A DNA stretch of 62,947 nt. Origin: Ruminococcus sp. (GTDB lineage: Bacteria > Bacillota > Clostridia > Oscillospirales > Ruminococcaceae). The DNA is taken from positions 1-62,947 of the forward strand of contig JAFYFU010000055.1 in assembly GCA_017543595.1 (NCBI GenBank), written 5' to 3'. Positions 42,302 to 51,211 of this stretch are shown here, piece after piece; positions within the stretch are counted from its first letter, which is position 1, and every line of letters begins with the position of its first letter. The position numbers and the translations under genes are program-made. A model generated the notes under the pieces. That model saw only the letters and a program-made list of their open reading frames with translations, searched no databases and was not told where the DNA came from.

Positions 42302-44950
42302 ATGGATAACAGCAATCTTAATGACGGCTTTCCGCAGGCTGACGTTCCGGATACGGAAGATGTGAACCCTGCCCCCCCGCCGACTGATGACTCACAGCAG
42401 TATTATCAGAATGTTGCACCGGCAACGGTACGCACAAAAAAGAAAAAGAAGAAGAAAAAGAACATATTTCTTACCGTTCTTAAAAAATTCTTCATGGTCA
42501 TCGCAACAACACTTCTCTCACTTTTCCTCGTAATGGTAATAACAGGCACGATAGTCGCAACGGCTCTTACCGTCTATGTCCTCGATTTCATGGAGGACGC
42601 AACCAATATCACGCTCCAAGAGCTTGAATCGGGAAGCGACACCTATTTTTACGGCAACAAGACAAACGAAAAAGGTGAAAAAGAACTTGTCGTTCTCCAA
42701 AGTATCAAAACGGACGTTCAGAGAATCCCCGTTTCGATTGACCGTATACCCCAGCACGTTCGTGATGCCTTTGTCTACACCGAGGACGAACGTTTCTATA
42801 CACATGACGGTGTTGACTATAAGCGTACTTTTGCAGCATTCGTAAATATGTTCCTTCATATTTACAACACTCAGCAGGGTGGTTCGACTATTACCCAGCA
42901 GCTTATCAAAAACCTCACGGGCGACAACGAATACTCCCCGCAGCGTAAGATAAGAGAAATTTTCAGCGCAATGCAGCTCGAAAAAACTTACTCCAAAGAC
43001 GAGATTCTTGAAGAATATCTCAACTATATCGGCTTCGGAGGTCCTATAAACGGCATACAGCTCGCCGCAACACGTTATTTCGGAAAGAGCGTTGAGGAAC
43101 TTACAACCCCCGAAGCGGCTGTCCTCGCATCTATTCCGCAAAGCCCGCAGTTCTACGGTCCTTTTGTCGAAACTTATGACGATGAAGGAAATCTCATAGT
43201 TGACGGCAGAGCAAACAACAAAATACGTGCAAGATACGTTCTCTCGAAAATCTACGGAAACGGTGCGATAACCTATGACGAGTATCAGGAATATCTCAAT
43301 ACCGATATAATCTATACCGACTCCGAAGAATACAAGAGACTGCACCCCGAAAGCGATATTGACGAAATGGAAGCCTCCCAGAAAATTTATACATGGGAAG
43401 TCGATGCCATGATGTATGAAGCCGCAGGCTATCTCATGAGCCAGTACAATATTGACCTTCAAGAAGCCATAAGACGTATAAACAAGGGCGGTTACAGAGT
43501 TTATTCAACTCTCGATGACCAGATGCAGGAATACATGGAGGAACGTTTCAAGGATTTGAACAACCTCGTTTCCGCAGACTTTGTAAGAAAATGGGTGGAT
43601 ATTGATGATGACGGAAACTTTGAGGAATACCTCCCGCATATCGGATTTATTGCCCTTAACTATGACGGCTCGGTAAAATCCCTCATAGGTGACTGGGGCG
43701 AAAAAGATACATCGCTCTCCACAAGCTACGCCGTCACCGAAACAAGGCAGGTTGGTTCTACCATGAAACCTATTTCAACTTACGGTCTTGCCCTTGAAAC
43801 CGATTATATCCACTGGGGTACTCAAATCAAGGACAGTGCCATCAAGGAAATAGACGGAAAGCCCTGGCCTACCAACTACTCAACAGATAATATCACAACT
43901 CTTTCCAATGCAACTTTCAATGTTTACTATATGCTCCAACAGTCTTTCAATACTGCTCCCGCACATCTCTGTGAGGAACTCACACCGCATGAAGTTTACA
44001 AGTTCTGTAAGGAAAGAATGGGTCTTAAACTTGACCCCGATGATGAGGACCTTTCACCTCTTACCGTTGGTGCGCTTACTTTCGGTATAACTCTCGAAAA
44101 CCTCGTAAATGCTTATATCCCCTACGGAAACCACGGTATCTACAATGAAGCCCACATAGTTTCAAAGATAGAGGACAGCAACCACAAAATCATCTATCAG
44201 AATGACGGAAACGCAAGAGAGGCTGTAAGCAGTGAAACTGCTTGGGTAATGAACAGACTCCTCAAAAACGTTATCGACAACGGTACAGGTATGTCCGCAA
44301 AACTCAACAACAAGGTTGTATGCGGTAAGACAGGTACTACCGATAACTGGTATGACCTCACTTTCGTAGGTCTTACAAGAGATTTTGTAAGCGGTATAAC
44401 TATCGGTTACAAGTATTACGATGAGGATTTACAGCTTCCGACTTCACTCCATTCCGCAGATATCTGGAAAGCCGCTGTCGGCGACTATATCGAAGAAAAT
44501 TTCAAAGATACACCCGCAGACTTTGACGAAAACCCGAATGTAATAGTTGCTCCCATGTGTACTGCTACGGGAATGATTGCAGGAGATTACTGTCCCAAGG
44601 GCATAACAGGCTACTGGAAATCTTCAAATGCTCCCGTATGTACAGGTACTCACGGTTATGTAAGCAGCAACAATAACAACAACAACAATAATACAAACTA
44701 CAACGACTACAATAATTATAACAACTATAATCAGTGGAACAATTACAACTACAATTACACAGACCCCAACGCAGGCGGTTATACCGACCAGAACACAGGC
44801 GGTTACACCGACCCCAATGCAGGAGGTTATGCCGTTCCCGATGCAGGCGGTTACACAGACCCCAACGCAGGAGGCTATGCCGTTCCCGATGCAGGCGGTT
44901 ACACAGACCCCAATGCAGGCGGAAACTATGACGGAGGATTCCTCTGGTAA
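42302..44950 (+). CDS. Class A penicillin-binding protein (PBP1A) with repeat tail
   Basis: An 882-residue bifunctional peptidoglycan synthase. A Lys-rich cytosolic head and one helix (residues 58-95) precede the GT51 glycosyltransferase with YTEDERFYTHDGVD and GGSTITQQLIKN. The transpeptidase follows with SxxK in GSTMKPIS, the SFN triad in QQSFNTAP and KTGTTDNW. After about residue 780 the tail is Asn/Tyr-rich, then seven 8-residue Gly-Tyr repeats. The ribosome site AAGGAGA is 14 bases from the ATG, longer than ideal. Strong own promoter. Confidence 0.95.
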   Translation: MDNSNLNDGFPQADVPDTEDVNPAPPPTDDSQQYYQNVAPATVRTKKKKKKKKNIFLTVLKKFFMVIATTLLSLFLVMVITGTIVATALTVYVLDFMEDATNITLQELESGSDTYFYGNKTNEKGEKELVVLQSIKTDVQRIPVSIDRIPQHVRDAFVYTEDERFYTHDGVDYKRTFAAFVNMFLHIYNTQQGGSTITQQLIKNLTGDNEYSPQRKIREIFSAMQLEKTYSKDEILEEYLNYIGFGGPINGIQLAATRYFGKSVEELTTPEAAVLASIPQSPQFYGPFVETYDDEGNLIVDGRANNKIRARYVLSKIYGNGAITYDEYQEYLNTDIIYTDSEEYKRLHPESDIDEMEASQKIYTWEVDAMMYEAAGYLMSQYNIDLQEAIRRINKGGYRVYSTLDDQMQEYMEERFKDLNNLVSADFVRKWVDIDDDGNFEEYLPHIGFIALNYDGSVKSLIGDWGEKDTSLSTSYAVTETRQVGSTMKPISTYGLALETDYIHWGTQIKDSAIKEIDGKPWPTNYSTDNITTLSNATFNVYYMLQQSFNTAPAHLCEELTPHEVYKFCKERMGLKLDPDDEDLSPLTVGALTFGITLENLVNAYIPYGNHGIYNEAHIVSKIEDSNHKIIYQNDGNAREAVSSETAWVMNRLLKNVIDNGTGMSAKLNNKVVCGKTGTTDNWYDLTFVGLTRDFVSGITIGYKYYDEDLQLPTSLHSADIWKAAVGDYIEENFKDTPADFDENPNVIVAPMCTATGMIAGDYCPKGITGYWKSSNAPVCTGTHGYVSSNNNNNNNNTNYNDYNNYNNYNQWNNYNYNYTDPNAGGYTDQNTGGYTDPNAGGYAVPDAGGYTDPNAGGYAVPDAGGYTDPNAGGNYDGGFLW
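44756..44923 (+). repeat. Seven 24-bp tandem repeats in the PBP1A tail
   Basis: Encodes seven units of the form YTDPNAGG or YAVPDAGG; the 48-bp YAVPDAGG-YTDPNAGG pair is nearly perfectly doubled, showing recent slippage. A preceding Asn/Tyr run (44667-44755) is AAC/AAT rich. Confidence 0.9.
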
Positions 44951-44966
44951 TCTTTTAAGCGATATA

Positions 44967-45012
44967 TCGAACCTGTTCATATAAACCGTGGACAGGTTCG
45001 ATTATAATTTTT
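44967..45012 (+). terminator. Terminator of the PBP1A gene
   Basis: Perfect 10-bp stem TCGAACCTGT/ACAGGTTCGA (44967-44976, 44992-45001) followed by TTATAATTTTT. Confidence 0.82.
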
Positions 45013-45022
45013 AGCTGTCAGA

Positions 45023-45055
45023 AATCAGCGGTCATCTGTATGACCTTTGATTTTT
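45023..45055 (+). terminator. Second hairpin with T-run before the RlmL-like gene
   Basis: AATCA.GGTCAT / ATGACC.TGAT (45024-45050) with loop CTGT then TTTTT. A terminator fold 28 bp before the next start codon; could be a backup terminator or an attenuator. Confidence 0.6.
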
Positions 45056-45083
45056 GATAACTGATATAACAAGGAGTGTTTTT

Positions 45084-46196
45084 TTGGATACATTAAAATT
45101 ATGCTGTCCGTGCCATTTCGGACTTGAAAGCGTTCTGAAATACGAAATAACCAAAATAGGCGGAACGGACTTAAAGGTAAATGACGGAAAAATTACTTTC
45201 ACGGGAGATTTCAACACCCTCGCCCGTGCAAATATCTGCCTTTCCACAGCGGAAAGAGTTCTGATTCAGCTTGCCGAATTTAAAGCCGTGACCTTTGAGG
45301 AGCTTTTTCAGGGAGTAAAAGCAATAGAATTTGAAAGATTCATAGGAAAAAACAATGCTTTTCCCGTAAAGGGCAGTTCCCTGAGTTCGGCACTTCACAG
45401 CGTCCCCGACTGTCAGGCAATAGTCAAAAAAGCCGCCGTTGAAAGACTTAAATCAGTTTACGGCATAAGCTGGTTTGACGAAACCGAGTCAACCGTACAG
45501 ATTCAGTTTAATATATTAAAAGATATGGTTACGGTTTACCTTGATACAAGCGGTGCGGGTCTGCATAAAAGAGGTTACAGGAAAAATTCCAACGCAGCAC
45601 CCATAAAAGAGACCCTTGCGGCAGGTATAATTGACCTTGCAAGAGTCCGCCCCGATACAATCGTCTGTGACCCCTTCTGCGGAAGCGGTACTCTCATTAT
45701 AGAAGCCGCCCTCAAAGCTCTGAAAATTCCTGTCGGCATACGCAGAAAATTCGCAGCCGAAAACTGGGACTGCATAAATCCCGAAATATGGCGTGAAGAA
45801 CGTGCGAGAGCCTTTGAAAATATCGACAAGACCGCAAAATTCCACGCAATAGGTGCGGATATTGACGATGCGGCTGTTGCCCTCACCCTTGACAATGCCA
45901 AAAAAGCAGGCATACTTTCAAGAATAAAAATCGAACAGGCTGATATCTCAAAATTCAGACAGCCCGAAAATTCAACCGTCATCTGCAATCCCCCCTACGG
46001 TGAAAGACTTCTCGAACTTCGTGAAGCCGAAAACATATACAAAATTATGGGAAAAGTCCTCGGAAAAGGCGGAAATATGCAGAGTTACATCATATCCCCG
46101 CATGAACAGTTTGAGCAGTTTTTCGGCACTAAGGCAAAAAAACGCCGTAAACTCTACAACGGTATGATTAAGTGTCAGCTTTATATGTATTTCTGA
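45084..46196 (+). CDS. RlmL-like 23S rRNA guanine-N2 methyltransferase (THUMP)
   Basis: A 370-residue RNA methyltransferase. N-terminal ferredoxin-like and THUMP part (CHFGLESVLKYEI, GLHKRGYRK) is followed by the SAM domain DPFCGSGTLIIEAAL and the catalytic NPPYGERL, as in YpsC/RlmL(N) which modifies G2445. No ATG suits: the TTG at 45084 has AAGGAG seven bases upstream and gives the family start LDTLKLCCPCHFGLE. ComF overlaps its end by 25 bp. Confidence 0.9.
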   Translation: MDTLKLCCPCHFGLESVLKYEITKIGGTDLKVNDGKITFTGDFNTLARANICLSTAERVLIQLAEFKAVTFEELFQGVKAIEFERFIGKNNAFPVKGSSLSSALHSVPDCQAIVKKAAVERLKSVYGISWFDETESTVQIQFNILKDMVTVYLDTSGAGLHKRGYRKNSNAAPIKETLAAGIIDLARVRPDTIVCDPFCGSGTLIIEAALKALKIPVGIRRKFAAENWDCINPEIWREERARAFENIDKTAKFHAIGADIDDAAVALTLDNAKKAGILSRIKIEQADISKFRQPENSTVICNPPYGERLLELREAENIYKIMGKVLGKGGNMQSYIISPHEQFEQFFGTKAKKRRKLYNGMIKCQLYMYF

Positions 46197-46849
46197 GGAA
46201 ATACCGCCGTATAACAAGCCCTTTACTGCATCTTTTCTACCCGACACGCTGTCCCGTGTGCGGGGATTTCATAAATTATGATATGAAATTCTGCGGTGAA
46301 TGTGAAAGCAAGTTAAAATATTTTTCGGGAGATGTTTATATTCCCAATGCCGAAGGATTTTCCGCAGTTTATGAATACAACGAAAATATTTCCCCTGCGG
46401 TGTTTCTGCTCAAAAACGGAATATGCGGAAATGCTGCCTATGCACTCGGAAATTCCCTTGCGGAAAAATTAATCTCGCAGGGGATTTCTGCGGATATGAT
46501 AATCCCCGTCCCCATGCACCCGAAAGACCGCAGAAAACGCAGTCTTGACCAGTCTTTTCTTATCGCCGTTGAAATCGGTGCTGTCATGAATATCCCCGTT
46601 GTAAGCGATGCAGTCGCCAAAATCCGCAGGACTTCCGAACAGAAACATCTTTCGGGCAAGGAAAGACGTGTAAATCTTATAGGGGCTTTCGGCATAAAAA
46701 ACAGCGAAAAAGTAAAAAATAAAAATATTATCCTTGTTGATGATGTATGCACAACGGGAAGCACTTTATCGGAAGTGTCCGCACTTTTAAGGGCAAACGG
46801 CGCATCTTCGGTATACTGCGCCTGCTGCTGCAAGACCAAAGAAATTTAA
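46172..46849 (+). CDS. ComF family phosphoribosyltransferase-like protein
   Basis: A 225-residue ComF protein, linked to DNA uptake or recombination in other bacteria. A zinc motif CPVC...CGEC lies near the start (YPTRCPVCG, MKFCGECES), and the PRPP loop is ILVDDVCTTGSTLSE. QSFLIA and RTSEQKHLSGKERR are further ComF hallmarks. The only suitable initiator is GTG 46172 within the previous gene, so it is probably translation-coupled. No other competence gene is in the window. Confidence 0.88.
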   Translation: MSALYVFLRKYRRITSPLLHLFYPTRCPVCGDFINYDMKFCGECESKLKYFSGDVYIPNAEGFSAVYEYNENISPAVFLLKNGICGNAAYALGNSLAEKLISQGISADMIIPVPMHPKDRRKRSLDQSFLIAVEIGAVMNIPVVSDAVAKIRRTSEQKHLSGKERRVNLIGAFGIKNSEKVKNKNIILVDDVCTTGSTLSEVSALLRANGASSVYCACCCKTKEI

Positions 46850-46859
46850 AAACTTACTG

Positions 46860-46888
46860 TTGACTTTTGTTAATGCCTGTGATATAAT
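46860..46888 (+). promoter_or_regulatory. Promoter of the metal-uptake operon
   Basis: TTGACT (46860-46865), 17 bp, TATAAT (46883-46888) with extended TGA. It lies ten bases after the comF stop codon. Confidence 0.85.
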
Positions 46889-46895
46889 TAAAAAA

Positions 46896-46910
46896 TGAAA
46901 ATGATTATCA
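46896..46910 (+). promoter_or_regulatory. Fur-family box in the metal operon leader
   Basis: TGAAAATGATTATCA differs at one position from the Fur/PerR-type 7-1-7 box TGATAATNATTATCA. It starts seven bases after the -10, over the transcription start, as expected for a metal-dependent repressor. Whether Fur, Zur or another family member binds cannot be told. Confidence 0.8.
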
Positions 46911-46941
46911 GTTTTGTAAGCTTAAAAAAAGAGGTATATAT

Positions 46942-47940
46942 ATGTTCAAAAAATTAGTCCCGCTGATATTATTTTTTACAGTCTTTCTCCTCTGCGGCTG
47001 TACGGAAAAAAAAAATAACGTATATTCGGGAAATAAACTGGATATTGTCTGTACTGTATTTCCCGAATATGACTGGTGCAGGGAAATTCTCGGAAAGTAC
47101 CAAAAAAATGTCAATCTTACCTATCTCCTCGGTGACGGAGTTGATATGCACCACTATCAGCCCGATGCAGATGCCGTCAGTAAAGTCAAAAACTGCGATA
47201 TATTGATGTATGTGGGCGGTGAGTCCGAAAAATGGATAGATGAAGCCCTCGCACAAGTCCCGAATAATAATATAACTGTCGTGAATCTCCTCGATATTCT
47301 CGGAGACAGCGCAATTGAACTTGAACGTGCAAGAGTACGCAGTAAAAAAGCCCTTGACCCCGTGGAAGAAACTACCGAACCAACTACCGTCCCAGAACCT
47401 CTTTACGATGAACACCCGTGGCTTTCACTCAAACACGCCCAGACTTTCTGTACGGAAATAACTGAAATTATCTGCCGGACTGACCCCAGCCATGCCGATT
47501 ATTACAGGGCAAACCTTGAATCATACAACAACAAGCTGTCAGCACTTGACAAGGAATTTCGCCTCATGTTCAACGACTGCAAAAAACACGCCCTGATTTT
47601 CGGTGACAGATACCCTTTCAGATACTTTGAAGCCGATTATAATATACTGTGCTATGCGCCTTTTTCTACCTGCGGTACTGCCTCAACCGCACAATATGAT
47701 GACATTGTTGCACTCGCAAAACAGATAAGCTATTTCAGAACCCATGTGGTATATATACTTGAAAGCTCGGATACAACTATTGCAGATGCCATAATAGAAA
47801 ACACAACTATAAGCAACCAGAGAATTGAAGTTTTAAATTCCGCACAGTCCGTCACGCAGAAACAGGCTGACAAAGGTATGTCATATCTTTCAATAATGCT
47901 CGGAAATTACGATATAATAGAGGAGGCTTTGAATCAATGA
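46942..47940 (+). CDS. Metal (Zn/Mn) ABC transporter binding lipoprotein
   Basis: A 332-residue ZnuA/AdcA-class binding protein with lipobox CGC (FLLCGCTEK). The first metal His is in GVDMHHYQPD and the second region is DEHPWLSLKHA. In the third region, where classical ZnuA has a His, this protein reads FGDRYPFRYFEADY, a version seen in a clostridial subgroup, so the metal set differs. A Thr/Glu/Pro linker (about 135-152) replaces the His-rich loop. First gene of a four-gene operon behind a Fur-type box; overlaps the ATPase gene by ATGA. Confidence 0.88.
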   Translation: MFKKLVPLILFFTVFLLCGCTEKKNNVYSGNKLDIVCTVFPEYDWCREILGKYQKNVNLTYLLGDGVDMHHYQPDADAVSKVKNCDILMYVGGESEKWIDEALAQVPNNNITVVNLLDILGDSAIELERARVRSKKALDPVEETTEPTTVPEPLYDEHPWLSLKHAQTFCTEITEIICRTDPSHADYYRANLESYNNKLSALDKEFRLMFNDCKKHALIFGDRYPFRYFEADYNILCYAPFSTCGTASTAQYDDIVALAKQISYFRTHVVYILESSDTTIADAIIENTTISNQRIEVLNSAQSVTQKQADKGMSYLSIMLGNYDIIEEALNQ

Positions 47941-48650
47941 CAGAACAGATAATCTGTAAAAATGCCGCCCTCGGCTATGAAAATACAATCGTTACCGAAA
48001 AACTTGATTTTACTGTCTGTAAGGGCGATTATCTTTGTATTCTCGGCGAAAACGGTTCGGGAAAATCCACCCTCATAAAAGCCTTGCTCGGTCTTAAACC
48101 GCAGGTAAGCGGTGAAATAAAATGGTGCGGAGATTTCAAGGCTACCCAGATAGGCTATCTTCCTCAGCAGACCCCCGTTCAAAGAGATTTCCCCGCATCG
48201 GTAAGGGAAATTGTTCTGTCGGGCTGTCTCTCGAAAACAGGTTTCCGCCCGTTCTATAACAAAGAAGAAAAAGCCCTCGCCGAAAAAACTATGAATCAGC
48301 TTGGTATAACTCACCTTGCAAAACGCTGTTACCGTGAACTTTCAGGCGGTCAGCAACAAAGAGTCCTCCTTGCAAGGGCTTTGTGCGCCACTCAGAAAAT
48401 GCTGCTCCTTGATGAGCCTGTCACAGGTCTTGACCCCAAAGCCCAAAGCGAATTATATGAAATAATCGCAAAATTAAACAGGGACGGCATAACTATTATT
48501 ATGGTTTCCCATGACATGAATATCGTCAGATATGCAAGCCATATTCTTCATATCGGCAGAAAACAGCTTTTTTTCGGCAGAAAAGAGGACTACCTCAAAA
48601 GCCGTATAGGAAAAACTTTTCTTGAAACGGAGGAGTCTGAAAATGAGTGA
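47937..48650 (+). CDS. Metal ABC transporter ATP-binding protein
   Basis: A 237-residue ZnuC/MntB-type ATPase: Walker A GENGSGKST, signature LSGGQQQR, Walker B LLLDEPVTGLD and switch His in VSHDM. It powers the permease encoded next. Overlaps the binding-protein gene by four bases and the permease gene by eight. Confidence 0.94.
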   Translation: MTEQIICKNAALGYENTIVTEKLDFTVCKGDYLCILGENGSGKSTLIKALLGLKPQVSGEIKWCGDFKATQIGYLPQQTPVQRDFPASVREIVLSGCLSKTGFRPFYNKEEKALAEKTMNQLGITHLAKRCYRELSGGQQQRVLLARALCATQKMLLLDEPVTGLDPKAQSELYEIIAKLNRDGITIIMVSHDMNIVRYASHILHIGRKQLFFGRKEDYLKSRIGKTFLETEESENE

Positions 48651-49491
48651 TATATTTAACAAACTGACTGAATATTTTTCTTTTTCGTTCGTCAGATATG
48701 CCCTCATAGTCGGACTTCTGATAGCACTTTGTTCTTCTCTGCTGGGTGTTACGCTTGTACTTAAAAGATTTTCTTTCATAGGGGACGGACTTTCACACGT
48801 TGCATTCGGGGCTATGGCTGTTGCATCAATGCTCGGATTTGCTTCAAACAACATGGTCATAATAATGCCGATTACGGTAATTTCGGCAATTCTTCTCCTG
48901 CGGACAGGTCAGAATACAAAAATAAAAGGTGATGCCGCCGTTGCGATGATTTCAGTCGGTGCGCTTGCAATAGGCTATATGCTTATGAACCTTTTCCCCT
49001 CAACTTCAAATATTTCAACAGATGTATGCAGTACGCTTTTCGGGTCTATGTCAATCCTCACTTTAAAACCGAGTGATGTGACAATATGCGCTGTAATGGC
49101 TGTAATAGTTATTGCCATGTTTATTATATTTTATAACAAAATATTTGCCGTCACCTTTGATGAAAATTTTTCAAAGGCTACGGGCATAAATGCTGACGGC
49201 TACAATCTTGTTATAGCTGTGATAACCGCCTTTATAATTGTACTTGCCATGAATCTTGTCGGTTCTCTGCTGATATCCGCACTTATTATATTCCCTGCGC
49301 TTTCGGCTATGAGAATTTTCAAAAGTTTCAGGAGTGTTATAATATGTTCGGCTTTGATATCTGTTTTCTGTGCGGGAACGGGAATAATTATTTCAATACT
49401 CGCAGATACTCCTGTCGGTTCAACGATAGTCTGCGCCGATATATCTGTATTTCTTTTGTTCTGGGCGATTTCGGGTCTGAAAAAAGCATGA
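48643..49491 (+). CDS. Metal ABC transporter permease
   Basis: A 282-residue ABC-3 family permease (ZnuB/MntC type) with eight predicted helices. FSFIGDGLSHVAFGAMAV is the family signature and GSLLISALIIFPALSAMRI the conserved ATPase-docking helix. ATG 48643 has GGAGGA upstream inside the ATPase gene; the ATG at 48622 lacks one. Confidence 0.93.
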   Translation: MSDIFNKLTEYFSFSFVRYALIVGLLIALCSSLLGVTLVLKRFSFIGDGLSHVAFGAMAVASMLGFASNNMVIIMPITVISAILLLRTGQNTKIKGDAAVAMISVGALAIGYMLMNLFPSTSNISTDVCSTLFGSMSILTLKPSDVTICAVMAVIVIAMFIIFYNKIFAVTFDENFSKATGINADGYNLVIAVITAFIIVLAMNLVGSLLISALIIFPALSAMRIFKSFRSVIICSALISVFCAGTGIIISILADTPVGSTIVCADISVFLLFWAISGLKKA

Positions 49492-49509
49492 TTAAGAATG
49501 GAGAAAATT

Positions 49510-50007
49510 ATGAAAAGTATTAAAATTTTGTCAGCAGTTACAGTTCTTTCAATGCTTGTCTCCTGCGGAAGCGCAGAGGCAGAGATAATCTATCAAGCCC
49601 CCGAAGAAGAAAGTTCAAAGATTTCCGCCTCGGAAGAATTTGACAGCGTGAACCTTATGAATAATCAGGTTGACGTTGATTTGACCGTTCTTAACTCAAC
49701 TATGATTTACGGACAGGTCTATGAAATGATTTACAATACCGATGAATATACGGGGAAAAGCGTAAAGGTAAAAGGTCCTTTCAGCTATTACAAAGACCCC
49801 AACACGGGAAATGAATATTTTTCCGTTACTGTCAGCGATATTTCAGCCTGTTGCAGTCAGGCTGTTGAATTTGTCCTCAAAGGCGAAAAAAAATATCCCG
49901 ATGACTATCCCGAACTCAATACGGAAATAACCGTTGTCGGAAATTTTAACTGCTACAAAGAAGGCGTTTATACTTATTGTCAGCTTACAGATGCAGAAAT
50001 ATTATAA
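49510..50007 (+). CDS. Lipoprotein of the metal operon, OB-fold-like
   Basis: A 165-residue lipoprotein (lipobox VSC). The mature part TGKSVKVKGPFSYYKDP with a following VSDISACCSQAVEFVLKG looks like an OB-fold and recalls the C-terminal part of DUF1980/YcgQ proteins, which belong to zinc-starvation regulons. The Cys pair could bind metal. Position at the end of the operon, before a terminator, supports a metal-linked role. ATG 49510 has GGAGA upstream. Moderate confidence in role. Confidence 0.72.
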   Translation: MKSIKILSAVTVLSMLVSCGSAEAEIIYQAPEEESSKISASEEFDSVNLMNNQVDVDLTVLNSTMIYGQVYEMIYNTDEYTGKSVKVKGPFSYYKDPNTGNEYFSVTVSDISACCSQAVEFVLKGEKKYPDDYPELNTEITVVGNFNCYKEGVYTYCQLTDAEIL

Positions 50008-50009
50008 AA

Positions 50010-50041
50010 AAATCTCAGGATTTCTCCTGAGATTTTCTTTT
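50010..50041. terminator. Bidirectional terminator after the metal operon
   Basis: Stem AATCTCAGGA/TCCTGAGATT (50011-50020, 50025-50034) with T-rich right and A-rich left flanks; also serves the converging dockerin-LRR gene. Confidence 0.9.
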
Positions 50042-51207
50042 TATTCGGGCAGGGAATTTATAACACCCGCATCAAATTTCTGAATTGATACAGCGTCAAG
50101 ACCTGTAACTCCTTCTTTGCCGTCACAGTCCGCATTAATCAAAGCTTGTCCGTCAAGGGGATATTTTTCGGAATTTGCAAGGTACTGCAATATATAAACC
50201 GCATCTGAAATTGTTACATTTCCGTCAAGGTTCGCATCACCTGCGATATAATCCGAAAGAATTTCAAATTCAGCCCCGTATTTTTCCGCAAATTCCTGTG
50301 CAGTTGAATTTTCGTATCCGCAGATAATAATATCTTTTAATTTATCATCTGTGGTTATATCTTCTATAACGCAATCGGGATTTTTTATTTCAAGTTTTTT
50401 GATTTTACAGTCATAAAATGCCCATTTGCCGATAAATTCAACGCTTTTCGGAATATTTATCTCATCAAGGGAGGTATCCTGCATAAAAGCCCACTGTTCT
50501 ATTCTTTTAACGCTGTCTGGGAGGACAACTTTTTTGAGATTTTCGCAGACTGAAACATCTTCAATTATTTCAATTCCCTGCGGAAAAACAATTGATGTTA
50601 TATTGTTGTTGCCACAGAAAGCCCCTCCCGATATTGATTTTATCGTGTCGGGAACAATTACATCACCTGTACAGTTTGAACCATCAACAAGTATGTCATT
50701 TATTATAAACATGGGGGCTTTTTTACTCTGTTCGTCAAGCCACGGTGTCATGGCAAATGCTCCTGAACCGATATATTTTATATTTTCAGACATTTTAACA
50801 TCAGTGAGATTAACACAGCCCACAAACGCTCCGTTTTCGATTTTTTCCACAGAATCGGGAATTTCAACTGATTTAATTTTACAGCGTTTAAAGGCAATCT
50901 GTCCTATTTCCTTAACAGTGTCGGGAATCGTCACGGAAGTCATATCATAATCTTCCTCAAAGGCGGCAACTCCTATTCTTGTAACGGGTACACCCTCCAC
51001 AACAGACGGTATAATTACATCTCCGCTTTTGTTGTTTCCGTAGTTAAGAACTGCATGGTCTTTGAATATATCATAATACATATCTTCAAAGGTGACTGTT
51101 TCGTAATCAACTCCACGCTCCCCATATCCTGCATTTGCCGTCATGAATACAAAAGACGTTAAAGATATAACAAAAGCCAACGAAACTGATATTAATTTTT
51201 TAAACAT
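50041..51207 (-). CDS. Secreted LRR (BspA-like) protein with dockerin
   Basis: A 388-residue secreted protein. Signal peptide (cut after about residue 26, ANA), then about six BspA/TpLRR-type repeats such as VTIPDTVKEIGQIAFKRC and VEIPDSVEKIENGAFVGC, then a C-terminal dockerin. The first calcium loop is canonical (DANLDGNVTISD) and the second is looser (DCDGKEGVTGLD). The LRR may bind host or plant material; the dockerin should dock it on a cohesin. It lies 4 bp after a cohesin-dockerin gene with an almost identical dockerin. Confidence 0.88.
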   Translation of the reverse strand: MFKKLISVSLAFVISLTSFVFMTANAGYGERGVDYETVTFEDMYYDIFKDHAVLNYGNNKSGDVIIPSVVEGVPVTRIGVAAFEEDYDMTSVTIPDTVKEIGQIAFKRCKIKSVEIPDSVEKIENGAFVGCVNLTDVKMSENIKYIGSGAFAMTPWLDEQSKKAPMFIINDILVDGSNCTGDVIVPDTIKSISGGAFCGNNNITSIVFPQGIEIIEDVSVCENLKKVVLPDSVKRIEQWAFMQDTSLDEINIPKSVEFIGKWAFYDCKIKKLEIKNPDCVIEDITTDDKLKDIIICGYENSTAQEFAEKYGAEFEILSDYIAGDANLDGNVTISDAVYILQYLANSEKYPLDGQALINADCDGKEGVTGLDAVSIQKFDAGVINSLPE

Positions 51208-51211
51208 AATA

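Noticed and set aside
42286-42309. Seven-codon leader peptide before PBP1A
   Set aside because: Its ATG overlaps the ribosome site itself, leaving no space for initiation.
42518-43462. 314-residue minus-strand open frame
   Set aside because: Antisense to the glycosyltransferase domain of PBP1A; no ribosome site or recognisable motif.
44756-44923. Possible CRISPR-like array
   Set aside because: Units are 24 bp without spacers, in frame with PBP1A; a coding tandem repeat.
44624-44980. 118-residue Cys/Val/Ile repeat frame on the minus strand
   Set aside because: Mirror of the PBP1A tandem repeat; no start signals.
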